Source: Tyto alba (Eukaryota; Chordata; Aves; Strigiformes; Tytonidae). From it: a stretch of 64,000 bases of DNA. The stretch is taken from assembly GCF_018691265.1 (NCBI RefSeq), contig NW_024881321.1, positions 26,137,698-26,201,697 on the forward strand, in the 5' to 3' direction. The position numbers were made by a program, and so were the translations under genes. The notes beneath the pieces are model-generated. The model worked only from the letters and a program-made list of their open reading frames with translations. It was not told the origin of the DNA and did not search any database. How positions within the stretch are numbered: position 1 is the first letter of the stretch; each line of letters begins with the position of its first letter. Of the stretch, positions 48,709-60,580 are shown in pieces.

Positions 48709-49740
48709 TGTCATGGTTTGAGCCCAGAGGGCAACTGAGCATCACACAGCTGCTCACTCACCCCCCCTCTCCCAGAAATGGGAAGGAGGAAATAAAGTAA
48801 AAAGGCTCAGGAATTGAAATGAGGACAGGGAGGGTTCACTCACCCATTACAGTCACTCTCACGGACAAAAGACAGACTCCTTAGGGGAAGAAAAAGAACA
48901 ACAATTTAATTCAGACACTAACAACAACAGCACTTAACAGACAGAGGACAGTGAAAAGCATTACCACATCTTAAAAACACCTTGTCCCAATCCTCACTTC
49001 TTCCCCAGCTCAACTTTGCTCCTAATTTCCCTACCTCCTCCCCTGGAGCAACACAGGGGATAGAGAATGGGGGTGCAGTCAGTCCTGCTGCTTCTTCCTC
49101 CTCAGGTTGGGGTGCTCCTCAAATTCTTCCCCCTGTTCCAGCATGGGGTCCCTCTCATGGGAGACAGTCCTCCATGAATTTTCTCTGACATGAGTCCTCT
49201 CCACAGGCTGCAGCCATTCCTGAGTTGCTTCAGTGTGGGTCACCCCCGCATGCTGCAATCCTCCCAGCGCTGAACTACAACAGTGGGGGCTAATTCTTCT
49301 TACAGAGTCACGGCCTTATTCAGGCACAGCCACCTACTCTGGCATGGGGTCCTCCACAGACCACAGGTCGGCCTCTGCTCCACCACAGACCTCCATGAGT
49401 GGCAGGGGGACAGCCTGCTGTCTCACCATGGGCTACAAAGGAGTGTCTGCAGCAGTTCACCTCCCCCCCTTCCTGCTCTTTTCTTCCACTGACCTCAGTG
49501 TTTGCAGAGGTGTCCTTGCAAGTCCTCCTCACAACTCTAACTCCTCCTCCCAGCTTCCCCTTTTTAAATACGTTATCGCAGAGGCCCAGACACTGTCAAT
49601 AATTGGCTCAATCTTGGCGCAGTGGTTGGTCCAACTTGGAGCTGGGGGGAGCTTCAAGAGTCTTCTCACAGAGGCCATGGCTGTAGCCCCCTACCTTGCT
49701 ACCAAGCCCCACACACACACACACACACAAACCCAGCACA
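48709..49740 (-). mobile_element. Solo LTR family B, complete
   Basis: A 1032-bp LTR in reverse orientation. On the minus strand it opens TGTGCTGGGTTTGTGTG at 49740 and ends GGGCTCAAACCATGACA at 48709. It shares its block order with the plus copy at 55407-56444 and, more distantly, with family A. ATTGG (CCAAT) is at 49602-49606 and the TATA-like complement at 49563-49570. The poly(A)-type hexamer is ATTAAA on the minus strand near 48907. A CA array (49710-49729) has grown near its 5' end. The flanking pentamers CAAAG and CATTT do not match, so the target duplication is lost or a border is slightly wrong. Open frames to 190 codons run antisense to the LTR and look spurious. Confidence 0.85.
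49710..49729. repeat. (CA)n inside LTR-B
   Basis: About nine to ten CA units placed where the sister LTR at 55407 has the non-repetitive 'TTTGTGTGAGTGGTGGGGG'. The array therefore arose within the LTR after insertion, from a GT-rich seed. Confidence 0.85.
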
Positions 49741-52700
49741 CATTTTTATGTGTTTACTCACCCTGTTCCTTAAATTCTTTGCTTAGCACTAAAAGCAGTT
49801 CCTAGAGGAGAATAAGGAGCACTGTACACATAGGATGCATCATCACAGTCACAGTCTAACAGTGAGTGAGTGCTCTGGTTAGTTATCTGAAAGAATGGCT
49901 GTGATTCCTTAGGGTGGAATACACTGTAGTTACTTAAACTCTGGAAAAAAATGATGAGATTTCACACTCTGACATTTCTCTCTGCACATTTCCTCTATGA
50001 GCAGTTCCCTCTGCCAATGGACATCTCCATGTTTAGTGTCTAAGAAACCTAATTAATATGAGGTCTATACACAGCCCAGTTACCCAACTCAGTATGGATT
50101 GTGCTGGAAGCATAGATTCAAATCGAACCTTTGTTTGATTTGGCCCTGTATGCCTTTTTCAGAACTCAATTTCTAGTAAAATCAGAAGAACTCTGTGAGA
50201 AGAATATTGTTTTCTGTAAATTCACAAATACTTCCAATTATTTTTTATAGGAACCTGTTTAGACTGTTAAGCTTATGAGACTAGAGACAACTTCTTTCCT
50301 TCTTTGTTATATGTACCAAAATGAAAGATAAATCATGGAGTCTATAGGGTAAGTGCAATACAATTAATAGTTGTCCAGACTTAATCTTCATTAGTTTATA
50401 CATCCATTCTTTTTATGGCTCCGTGTGTGTGTGTTGACTTTGAGATTAAAATATCCAGCTATTGGCTGTGGTTTGCAGTATGTCAGCTAATATTTACTCT
50501 TCATGCCTTCTTCTCAACAGTGTTAACTTAAAGGACAAGATTTAATAAATATATTTGTTGAAAACCACCATGTATTTGTTGAAAAACACCAAGAATACTG
50601 TCTGTATAAAACTGAGAAATACTTTAAAACCAGTATCTTTTAAGTTATTTAAGTGCATAATTCATAGCAATAGATTTAAGCATACACTTGAATATTTAGT
50701 TGAATTATGCTCTAAATATAACTGAACATATGTCTGATTCTTGGGAGCAGGAGCATTAAAGACTAAGAGCAGGCTAGACTTTGATATTGAGTGCTAACTG
50801 TCTGAACAGCATAGCTCAATGAAAACAATATACATGTAACATCAAATCAGTGTTGTGTGATAAAAGCCTCCGTGGCTGTTGTTGAGGATTGGAAAGGGGA
50901 AGTCATTCTTCAGAATATTTTGGTCCTATGGCAAATGTAGACTTTTTAATAACCTACTGAAGCTGAAATTGTTAAAGATAAAATCTCCAAGATGAAAGTG
51001 AAAGTTACTATCAATTAATCTACTTTTCAGTAAAAAATAACCAAGGTAAATTTTAAACATTAAAACATGTTCTCATTCTGTACTGGAATGAAACCAAATC
51101 CTTTTTTGGGTTTGTTTTTAGTAACATGACACTGCATGTTTGAAATGCAACCAGTTATCCTATTTATTAGAGCACTCAGCTGAAGGTGGGCTGTTCATCT
51201 TCCTATCTGTGCTCTGCTCATCTCAGAGACATTTGGAATCTCAGTCCACATTCTACTTAACACTGTAGTTATCAGCTCATTAACTATTATAATTTTCATT
51301 TTTAAGTTCTTTGGTGAAACCTGAATAACTTAATTGTTGCAGATTTTACATTTGTTTTCCATTTTTAAAAAGTTTTTTTGATAAAAAAATGAACAAGAGG
51401 AGTTGCCAGTCACATGTCTATAATTGTCATTTTCTTTATTGGCTCACTTACCTATTATGGCTATGATATCAGTTCTGGTCTCAGCTATTGTTGAAATAGG
51501 GTATGGTGTGGAGGTTTATTTTTCCATTTTGGGAAATCATATTTATTTTGAGTGGTGGAGGCATGAGGCAATCAAACTCTATTTCTGATAAAACAGTGCT
51601 GCTGTATAACGAAACTGAAATATTTAAATTCTTCATTTTGCTTGACATTCTTGCTCTAAATCTGTTTTGATTTTTTAAATCTTTTAATCACAAATACCAT
51701 TTTCTGTTTAAAATGTATAGTGAAGGAAAAATCTGAGGTTAAGAAACAGAAGTAGCATCAGATATGAAGTAACAAAGAAATGAGGGAAGAATTAGATAAT
51801 CTAAACTGGAAACTTTCCAATGTAGTTAGAGATCTCTGCAGACACACTTGACCCAAGATCTTATGTATTTTTTTGTGATATCTTTAGAGATCTTTTAATG
51901 TATGTGTGTATGTGTATGTGTGAGATATCTATATGAATTTCATGGGTTTAGATTATTTTGTTGTAAAATTATTCTTTTTATAGCTGAAAGTGATTTGCCT
52001 AAAATATTTCTGGGTGTAAGAATATACAGGTAGGATCCAATAAGAAAATGCTACAGGAAACATCTTCTAAACAAAAGTATTGCCATTGGATACATTTCTT
52101 ATCTACTCTCAAAACAGCTCAAGTAAAGAACTTCTATCCTGACTGCAACACCTTTAAGTCCCAAATCTCATCTGAAAAAAAGCAAATGCTAATTAAGAAG
52201 GAGAAGAAGGCAGGGAGCAGTAACATTCTGTGAAGTTCTCCAGTAAATCAGGTTGAATTATTTTAGCAGTTATTTTGTCCCAGTAACTAAGGTTGGTTAT
52301 TAGTTAAAGTTTTACATACGGTTTATAAAATTCAAGGATATAAAAGTGCTTGGTGATGGGGGAAGTCTAAGTTTTGAGTGTAATGTCTGAGTCTTGAGGT
52401 CAGGGAGCTGTCAATTTTTCTTCCAGTTCAACAGTTGCATTTTTTTATTTTCTTGAAATTTTCTTTCCCTCTTTCCTTTTGCAGATCTGTTTGCTTGCTT
52501 GGATTTCCTGAACTACAGTGTCCTTACTTAATGCCTCAGAGCATTCTCTGTGTTCCGTGGTACTTGTACTTTGTCAGACCTGTTCTACTCAACTGTAGTA
52601 CTTGAAAATATTATATAAGTAGACAGAGGGATTGACTTGTCTGTACTTGTTTCTAAAATTCTTTCTGAGATCAGTGAGAACTGATGCACAGATATTGCAG

Positions 52701-54632
52701 CCTCAGAGTGAAAAGGACTTTCACTCTGCACTTGCTTTAAAGCTATTTTGCTGTTGCCATAACTATACTGATTGAGGAAACTGGATGCATGTTCTCTTAT
52801 GCTGGCAAGAATTCACTGCCACTGCATATGAGATCAGTTAGTAACTGTAAAGTATATTCTGTATAGTTTTAGGACTAGACTTACTGTTTTTTACACTTTC
52901 TGTTCAGCATATATCTGTTTTGTGTAGCTTTCACAAGCTTTTTCCTGTGCAATAACCACTAGAATGTGCTTATAGCTTAGCAGGATACTATCACTTTTCA
53001 AATCTTTCCCCTGCATTTTACTGCTACTTTTGCCAACGGCAATGCAAAAATGCTGAAATTTTGCAAAACAAAGGAAACAAGAGTTCTCTCTGGAATAGGT
53101 TTTTATTGCTTGAAATATATATTGTATCAAATTAATAAAGTCTTGTCTGACAAGAATCCTCTAAATGAGGCTGGTAACAAATTGACATATAGTGAATATA
53201 CTCTATTTAATTTTGAGTTGTAGTGCATTATTAAAATAAATTTAACTCTTAATTAACTAAACATCTGATATAGGATTTCTTCTTGTCATATTTTACATCA
53301 TTTGCTGTTTATAATTTTATATTTCAGTTGAGCTATTATAGTCTTTGTTCAAAAATCTGTTGGAATCTAAGGTGGAGAGAAAAAAAAATATGTTGAGAAT
53401 TTCTATTTCAAGTAAAATATTTTAATTTTTTTAATCAGTAATCTGGTACTGAAATACCATTTTCTCTTGAATGAAATATAAACCCACTATGACTAGAAAA
53501 GGCTCACAGAGATTCATTAGACATGGATGGCACCTACTGCAAATCAATCAAGACAGAAAGATCAAATCTGAGCAGTGATCAAATACCCAAAAGTGAATTA
53601 CTGTCACATATAATCTCTAAATGCATAAACCTGCGGTCAATATGTGGGCAAGCTCACTGACAAAATTAAAAACATGGTACTGTCTAGGTCAGTAACCTAA
53701 GTGAGTACTAGCAATTGCGTACACCAAAGCAAAGAAATCTGTCAATTCCCAACTCTGAACTCTGAACTAAATGAGAGAAATGATCATCTGTGCTTACAGA
53801 ATTCTGAACTGTTTTGTTTTGTACAAGGAAAAATCATACAAAATAATGTGACCATATGAGACATTTCCTTATAGCCTTAAGCCAGAAGCAAAGATATTTC
53901 CTTCAGTGGGAGCTGAAATAGACCTTCCAATCACATTTGGTCAACAATACATTAGAACACATAACAATGTCTTTCTGTAATAACTTAAAATATCATGGAG
54001 ATGCAGACTGTGTAAAATGAAGTCACAATATTACATTGAGACTAGAATTAGTGGGGTCTCTAGCCTATCCCTAAGCAGCAATTAGACCAAAATATAAATT
54101 TCCTTGAATATTACTTATTGACTTGAATGGCAGCTAGTATAGCCACATAATCAACAATCTGTGTTCTAAAGCAAAAAGGATAACACTCCCACTCAGGAGA
54201 TTAATGTCTTTTGGTATCTTTTCCTCTCACAGATAAATTTTATTCACATACACATACACAGAATTCCAGACATATATACTTCGTGGCAGTTCAAAGATTT
54301 TGGGAAGTCGAGACACTGTGGACATACTAATGTTGATGTCATAAATGTCATACAGTGTGAAAGTACAAATTATAATGGAACAAAATGATCTTGGATATTC
54401 TTAAATGAAATAAATTTGAAGTAATTGCTGCTTCTAAAATAATGTTTTCTGGGTTTATGTATTTCAGTCTTTTTAACAAAAAAAAACCTTAAAGGTCACG
54501 CTTGGTTCTTAGTGTCTCAACTGTTCTAATATTCCCAAACTATTACAGATAACAGATACAAATGTAATGTTCTAGACAGAAATAGAAATGGAAAGAAGCA
54601 AGAAAGGACTTTGTGTAGACTTGCTATAATAG
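49741..54632. other. Unique AT-rich DNA, no gene seen
   Basis: Short open frames only. A 21-bp direct duplication lies at 50552-50593 and a TG-rich run at 51899-51926. No named repeat recognised. Confidence 0.6.
50552..50593. repeat. 21-bp tandem duplication
   Basis: TATTTGTTGAAAACCACCATG (50552-50572) is followed at once by a near copy at 50573-50593, which differs at three positions (C to A, then TG to AG near the end). A simple tandem duplication. Confidence 0.75.
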
Positions 54633-54900
54633 CCCGGGGAGAAGGGACGGGTGGGAGGAGGTGGTTTGGGGATGTGGTAATGCTTGTTGTTGTTGTTAGT
54701 GTCTGTGTTATATCTATGTTCTTTTTTTTTTCCCCTAACGAGTCTGTCTTTTGTCCATGACTGTAATGGGTGAGTGATCTCTCCCTGTCCTTATCTCAGT
54801 TACGAAGTCTTTGCTTATTTTCTCCTTCTCAGTGCTGGGGTGAAGGGGTGAGTGAGCAGCTGCGCGGTGCTTAGGTGCCCTCTGAGCTCAAATCATGACA
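54633..54900 (+). mobile_element. LTR family B, 3' fragment
   Basis: This matches the last quarter of the B LTR at 55407-56444: 'gggatgtggtaatgctt', 'ttagtgtctgtgtta', 'ccctaacgagtctgtctttt', 'catgactgtaatgggtgagtg', 'gagtgagcagctgcgcggtgc', and the end GAGCTCAAATCATGACA at 54900. The 5' three quarters are absent, with a junction near CCCGGGGAGAAGGG. The 'gctgcgcggtgc' segment keeps two CpGs, which suggests modest age or low methylation. Confidence 0.8.
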
Positions 54901-55406
54901 ATGTACAATGTAATTTCTGAATATACCTTGATAGAATATTAGCATGTAAAAGGCTAACAAGCACAACCATACTCCACTGAAACCAAGTCTGAGTGTATTG
55001 TTATTGTGCAGAAACAGCAGCAGTATTACCTGTGTTAAGTCAGAGTCTTCTGTTGAAAACTAGAATAAAACTAATACTATGGCTGTGTTTGTATGCTGGT
55101 GTTGGCAGAGACAGGACAGATCTTTGTCACCAGATGATTCCAAATAAATTTATTTTCCATGAAAAGGTTTTCATTCATCTGTAACATGATCTCAACATCA
55201 GTTATCACCCCTTTTCATCCCCAGGGATGCAGGCAATATGTCTGGTATTAATGCCTAGTGTCCAGGAAGTCAGGAGTGCTCCCATGTTACGGTCTTGATA
55301 TAGCTGAAATGATGTGGACTGTGTTAAAGAGATAACAAAATAAAACCGTTCAGTGTTCTTCAGCTTGCTTGTCTGATAAAGTAGAAGTCAAAATTCACTA
55401 AGTGAT
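54901..55406. other. Unique spacer between two B LTRs, nothing seen
   Basis: About 500 bp of non-repetitive sequence. I looked for retroviral internal sequence, since B-type LTR ends lie on both sides in the same orientation, but saw no primer-binding site or gag/pol resemblance. Confidence 0.55.
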
Positions 55407-56444
55407 TGTGCTGGATTTGTGTGAGTGGTGGGGGTTTTTGGTAGCAGGGGAGGGGGCAGCAGTCATGGCCCTCTGTGAGAAGCTTTCTTGAAGGTCCCCC
55501 AGCTTCAATTTAGATCCACTTCTGCACCAAGGCTGAGACAATTAGCAACAGTTGCTGCAACTCTGTGATAATGTATTTAAGAAGGGGACCTGGGAGGAGG
55601 AGTTGGAATTTTGATGAGAAATTGTGACATCTATGTGAACACTGAGGTCAGTGGAAGAATGGAGGAGGAAAGGGCAGGGGGACAGGGGGAGGTGCACCAG
55701 AGAAGAGCCACCCTGCAGCCTATAGAGAGATGGCAGGGGCATGTGCTCCCCTCCCCTTCCCCTCCGTGGAGGTCTATGGTGGAGCAGATGCTGACCTGTG
55801 GTCTGTGGGGGGTCCCATGTCATCTCAGGTGAATGCTCCTGAAGGAGGCCAGGATACTGTGGGAAGAAGCAGTCCCCAGTTCAGCACTGGGAGGATTGCA
55901 ACACGAGGGGGTGTCCCATGCCAGAGCAGCTTGGGAAGGGCTCTGGCCTGTGGAAGGGACTTGTGTTGGAGAAATTTTGTGGAGGACTGTCTCCTGTGAG
56001 AGGGACACCACACTGGAGCAGTGGGAATAAGTTCCAGAAGTTCCCCCCCCACTCTCTGAGATGGAAGAAGTGGCAGCACTGACTGCACCCCCCATTCCCT
56101 GCGCCACTGAAGGGAGGAGGTAGAGATACTGGAAACAAAGCTAAGCCTGGGAAGAAGGGAGGTGTGGGGGGAAGGTGTTTTTAAGATGTACTTTTTACTG
56201 TCCTACGTTGATTTGATTGGTAAATTAGTGTCAGTGGTGATGGTGTTCAAATTAAATTGGTGTTCTTTTTCTTCCAAAGTCTAGTCTGTCTTTTGCCCAT
56301 GACCATATTTGGTGAGTCATCCCTCCCTGTCCTTGTCTTAATCCCTGAGCCTTTTGTTATAATTTCTCCTCCCCATCCCTGAGGGAGAGGAGTGAGTGAG
56401 CAGCCATGTGGTGCTCAGTTGCCCTCAGGGCTTAAACTAGGACA
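55407..56444 (+). mobile_element. Solo LTR family B, complete
   Basis: A 1038-bp LTR in plus orientation, opening TGTGCTGGATTTGTGTGAG and closing GGGCTTAAACTAGGACA. It has TATA-like TATTTAAG at 55574-55581 within GATAATGTATTTAAGAAGGG and ATTAAA near 56250. The CCAAT box is degraded. The flanking pentamers GTGAT (55402-55406) and AGTAG (56445-56449) do not match. No primer-binding site or internal sequence follows. It is the best reference for family B in this window, since the others are inverted, cut or internally deleted. Confidence 0.87.
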
Positions 56445-57320
56445 AGTAGGTAACAAACTGAGGCCAGGGATGAATGCAAAAGGTACAAATATAGCAACGT
56501 ATCACTAGATCCTGTTACTTCGTCCCAAAAAGGGAACTGAGTAGCAAGCAGGCACTGGAGGTGAAGAAAGCAACAGATGGAAATTAATCAGAGAACTACC
56601 TTGCGAAATCCATATCAGACATGAAGTCCTCTTCCTACACCTGTGAGATTTTGAAATATCAGTAGCTCTGTCTCAAATTATGCAGAAGAATTTCCACTAA
56701 GGGGACATACCCAGTGGTGAAGAAGCTGGAGTTCAGTGTAAGGAACAGAGGGACACACTCACCATGTTGTGATACCAGTGACCAGATGAGGTAGAAGTGA
56801 CATGCGGGAGGCTGAACTTCAGAGCCTGACCTATCTTGTCAGATTCCCTCCTTGGTCATTTGCTGAGGAAAAGCCCTGGATGTCTCAGGGACCAGGACAT
56901 CTGGCAGTACCATTTTGGACAGATTGCTGAGAAGCTTCTCAGGGGGATCAAGGAAAGCTGAGGGACTGTCACCCATCTCTACTGATGAAAATCACACACT
57001 CGTCATGTCAAAGAATGGAGAAGTAATCTCTGTGAAATGGAAGTGTTAAGTACTGGAGTATGCTCTGAGGCATGTCCTCCTAGTGAAAGTACTGGAGTAA
57101 CAGCTAACAAGAAATAACAGTTACAGAAACTACTGACAAAGTTATGATTATTGAATGACAGCTACTTAAAAAGGTTGCATGGGTATTCAACTAGGTGTTT
57201 CAGATGCTTGCTTATATTCAAAGATTAAAACACATCTACATGTCGTACATACTTATCTTTAAGAAATGGCATAATGTGCTATCTTGGCAGTTGAACCCTG
57301 TAAATCTTTTTTTTAATCGC
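56445..57320. other. Unidentified, moderately GC-rich block between two LTRs
   Basis: This stretch has a composition unlike the AT-rich unique DNA, mainly at 56560-57060, with phrases such as GGGACATACCCAGTGGTGAA and 'ctggatgtctcagggaccagg'. Both strands are closed by frequent stops. The texture suggests a decayed retroelement (for example a CR1 5' part or ERV internal region), but I cannot match it to a consensus from memory. Confidence 0.35.
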
Positions 57321-57937
57321 TGTCATAGTTTGAGCCCAGAGGGCAACTGAGCACCACATAGCCACTCCCTCACCTTTCCCCCACTGCTGAGAAGGAATAA
57401 ATGAAGCAAAAAAGTCAGGAATTGAGGTAAGGACAGGAAGGGATGACTCACCCATTATAGTCACAGGCAAAAGACAGGCTCATTAGGGGAAGAAAAAAAA
57501 TAACATAAATTTAATTCAGACACTAACAGCAACACTTAACAGACAGCCATAGTCCTCCATAGGCTGCAGGTCAGTATCTGCTCCATTGTGACCTCCATGG
57601 ATGGCAGGGTGGGCAGTCCTGTTGTCTCACCATGGGCTGAAGGGTAGTCTCTGCTCCGGCATGCCTTCCCCCAGCCCCGTCCTTTCTTCTACTGACCTCA
57701 GTGTTTGCAGATGTATCCTCCTTGTAACTCATCCTCACAAGTCCCAACCTCCTCTCAGGTTCCCCTTCTTAAATATGTTATCACAAAGGTGGAGCCACCA
57801 TCACTAATTCTCCCAGCCTTGGTGCAGAGGTGGGTCCAACTTGGAGCCAGGGGAGCTTTGAGAAGCTTCTCACAGGGGCCACTGCTGAAGCCCACTCCCC
57901 CACTACCAAAACCCGCACCACACACAAACTCAATATG
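57321..57937 (-). mobile_element. LTR family B with internal deletion
   Basis: Reverse-orientation B LTR. It starts TGTCATAGTTTGAGCCCAGAG on the plus strand and ends near 57937 in the degraded 'aaactcaatatg'. It follows the copy at 48709 until 'acacttaacagacag' (near 57545), then jumps to 'tcctccataggctgcagg'. About 410 bp present in the sister (roughly 48951-49350) are missing, so it is 617 bp rather than about 1030 bp. The TATA-like complement remains at 57770-57777. No target duplication is visible (ATCGC against CTACT). Confidence 0.82.
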
Positions 57938-60531
57938 CTACTCCCCTGTTCTCAGCTTGCAGGTAGAGGAGCGAACAGAAAACCATTTCTCTTTCCACTT
58001 GCTGCTCTCCATTTTTTTAGATTAAAAAGAAAAAAAAAAAAAACAACCAAACAAACAAACCCATGTTTAGCTCAACGTGTAAGTCACACCTGATCAAGAT
58101 AATATTTGTGGTAACTGAAGGAACTCAGTTTTAATACTAATAGATCTATCTCAAAAATTTTCAACCTCTCTCAGCACATTGAAAATTGTGCATAGTACTA
58201 GATTTTTAAAGAAAAGAATACTTTCCTAACTCTAATGACATCACTGAGTATGAAGACACTTTGTCCTTTTTTTCGTTCACTACATGGGTGAGACATTTTG
58301 GCTTTAAAGGCTGCTTCAGCTCCATTATGGCAGATGCCAGCAAAGGCTTTTAATAAAGCGACTTCACAAACAAGTTTGTTCTTGAACTTTCCAGGAGGGG
58401 ACTTCTGTGGTTGCAGCGTGCTTTTACTGGTTAGATCACTGGTTGCTTAATTTTAGTGTGTTTACCTTGATGATAGCAAGATGTTCAGTTATGTGTGGCT
58501 TTAGAAAAAATACACAGTCTCTTTAATGTTTTGAATGGATAAAGTGTCAGAACAGTCTAATTAGCTGCTCTTTCTCCCAGGTTTGTAGACTGAAAAATCT
58601 AAATCAATGACAGTGAGGTTTTAGTCTACTGAAAGTCATCTACACATTCTTTCCATCTCTTCTCCTTGGAAGTCTAGGGTTTTTATTGAATTGGTCTAAT
58701 TGTCATTATTTTCACATAAGAAAGTACCCTATTCAGGAAAAGAACAGAGTAAATCCTCAAAACCCCAAAGCTGAGAGAGAATGAAAATGAAGATTCTGAT
58801 TATAATGACTAATACTAATTATACAGTAGTAATATCTAGATTTTTACTTGATCATTTCTAATTGTACAACAAAGACAATAATTTAAAATCTACAGGTATA
58901 ACTAAGACACATAATTAATGCATTAGTTTGAAAGGAGGAACAAAAATTTATAATTAAAATAACAAAAATGAAAACAGTCTGACCTCTTCACCTGCTCACT
59001 GACTCAATGTTTTGTAGGTTGCATATCAGAAGTGAGCATTATAGATAAATCTGAGGATTTTAAAGAATGCTTGCACACACAGTGATGCAGAGAAAATGCT
59101 GAAGTGTATTTTCTCCGGGCTACAGTTCTGATTCTGTTTTTCCTGTATTCATCTTACAAATGGTTATGAAGCAGTATGTGATGAAAAATGTAATGTTCAT
59201 GGGTTTGGATGAATTTACTGCTTTAGAGCATTACTGTGTTCAATGGGATTTAATTTTGATAAGAAAAGCTTCATGTGGCACTTCTGATGGTCCAAAAGCT
59301 GATGCCAATATGTTTTTTTTTTTTCAGATTGAATACTGAAATGCAGAATTTGAGCCATATTTTTTTGTTGTTGTTGTTATATCATACTCTTTTTGACTTT
59401 TCAAAGTTTACATATCCCATATGGGAAACCATTAATTAGGGTTTTTCTTGTATTCTTGTATTTGATCACACTAAATGAGACTCTGCTAAAAGTGTATGTT
59501 CATGATACAAAGGAGAGAACTTGTTATAATACAACTGTTAACACAAATCCAGAAACACTTCTCTTTTCCTGTAGTCTAAAAATCAGCAATTATTGCAAGC
59601 TAAATGTTAAATATATTTATTAAGCTAATTTAAAGAGTTCTCACTACTGAAAGCCACTACAGGTGCCATGCATAAAATAATTCAATCTTTTGCCTAGCCC
59701 CAGTAGCACAGCTGGTGACACAGAACTTTTCTGTCTCTTTGTACCCATCTGGAAGTGAAGTAAAACAGATAAACTGCCCATGAATCAGTTCTTTGAAACT
59801 GGAATAATTTAAAGCATGGCATGACTCTAAAAGTAGCATTTTAAAATATCAGTAGAGGCCAGTTCGTATAATTAATCAGAAAATAAAAAAGAAATTCAGA
59901 ATTAGATTATATTCTCTACTGTGGTTCTGCACAAAATTTATTTCAATGCTTGAATAATGTAATTTCTGAAACCTTTTTATTTGTTTTTCCTATCTTGTTT
60001 GGTTCTTTATTGTTTCAAATCTCTGAGAAAAACTATAAAATTACTATTTATTTGTTAATAGCTTAACTATTTTTCTTGCTCTTACTATATTACAAAATTT
60101 GCAAAATCTTTTAGCTCACTTTTAATAGGATATTTAACTTACATGCTATAAATGAATGGAACATTATCACAATGCAGTGTGCAACCATGGCCTTGTTAAT
60201 AACTTTCTAAATTATCCTTCCACTTTCTTAGAGAGAAAATAATGATTAAAGGGTTGCTCTTTTTCCATATCTTGCCTTTAAACAAATTTTAGTCCCTATC
60301 TCTTCAATGGCTGTAAATCTGTGTAGTTTAAAGAAAGTCAGGGGATAATAGCAATCAGGTTCGAAATGTTTATGCTATTCATTACTCTAACTAATTGTTC
60401 AGTGGTATGGAATGTTCAACATGCTTATTTCATCCTGAAAGCATTTGAACTATCTCATTGACTTTGATGGAAATATTTAAAAAGTTAAACAAGATAGGTG
60501 CTTTGTTATAGTAGGGTGTGTATTCAGCCTG

Positions 60532-60580
60532 TTTTAAAGGAACTACCCTTTTAAAGGAACCGCCCTTTTAAAAAACTACC
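60532..60580. repeat. 17-bp tandem repeat, three units
   Basis: Units are TTTTAAAGGAACTACCC (60532-60548), TTTTAAAGGAACCGCCC (60549-60565) and a third, shorter TTTTAAAAAACTACC (60566-60580). A small minisatellite seed. Confidence 0.85.

Noticed and set aside
49233..49805. 190-codon open frame in LTR-B
   Set aside because: Antisense to the LTR, partly encoded by the CA array (alternating His and Thr), and not kept in the other B copies.
54901..55406. Provirus formed by the B LTR fragment at 54633 and the B LTR at 55407
   Set aside because: Both are in plus orientation, but the ~500 bp between them shows no primer-binding site, polypurine tract or gag/pol sequence.
57321..57937. Internal gap of this LTR as a removed intron
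   Set aside because: Comparison with 48709-49740 shows no GT…AG pair at the gap borders on the sense strand; a plain deletion fits better.
59690..59770. MIR-core-like 'gcctagccccagtagcacagctggtgacacagaac'
   Set aside because: Only a short match with no flanking MIR sequence.
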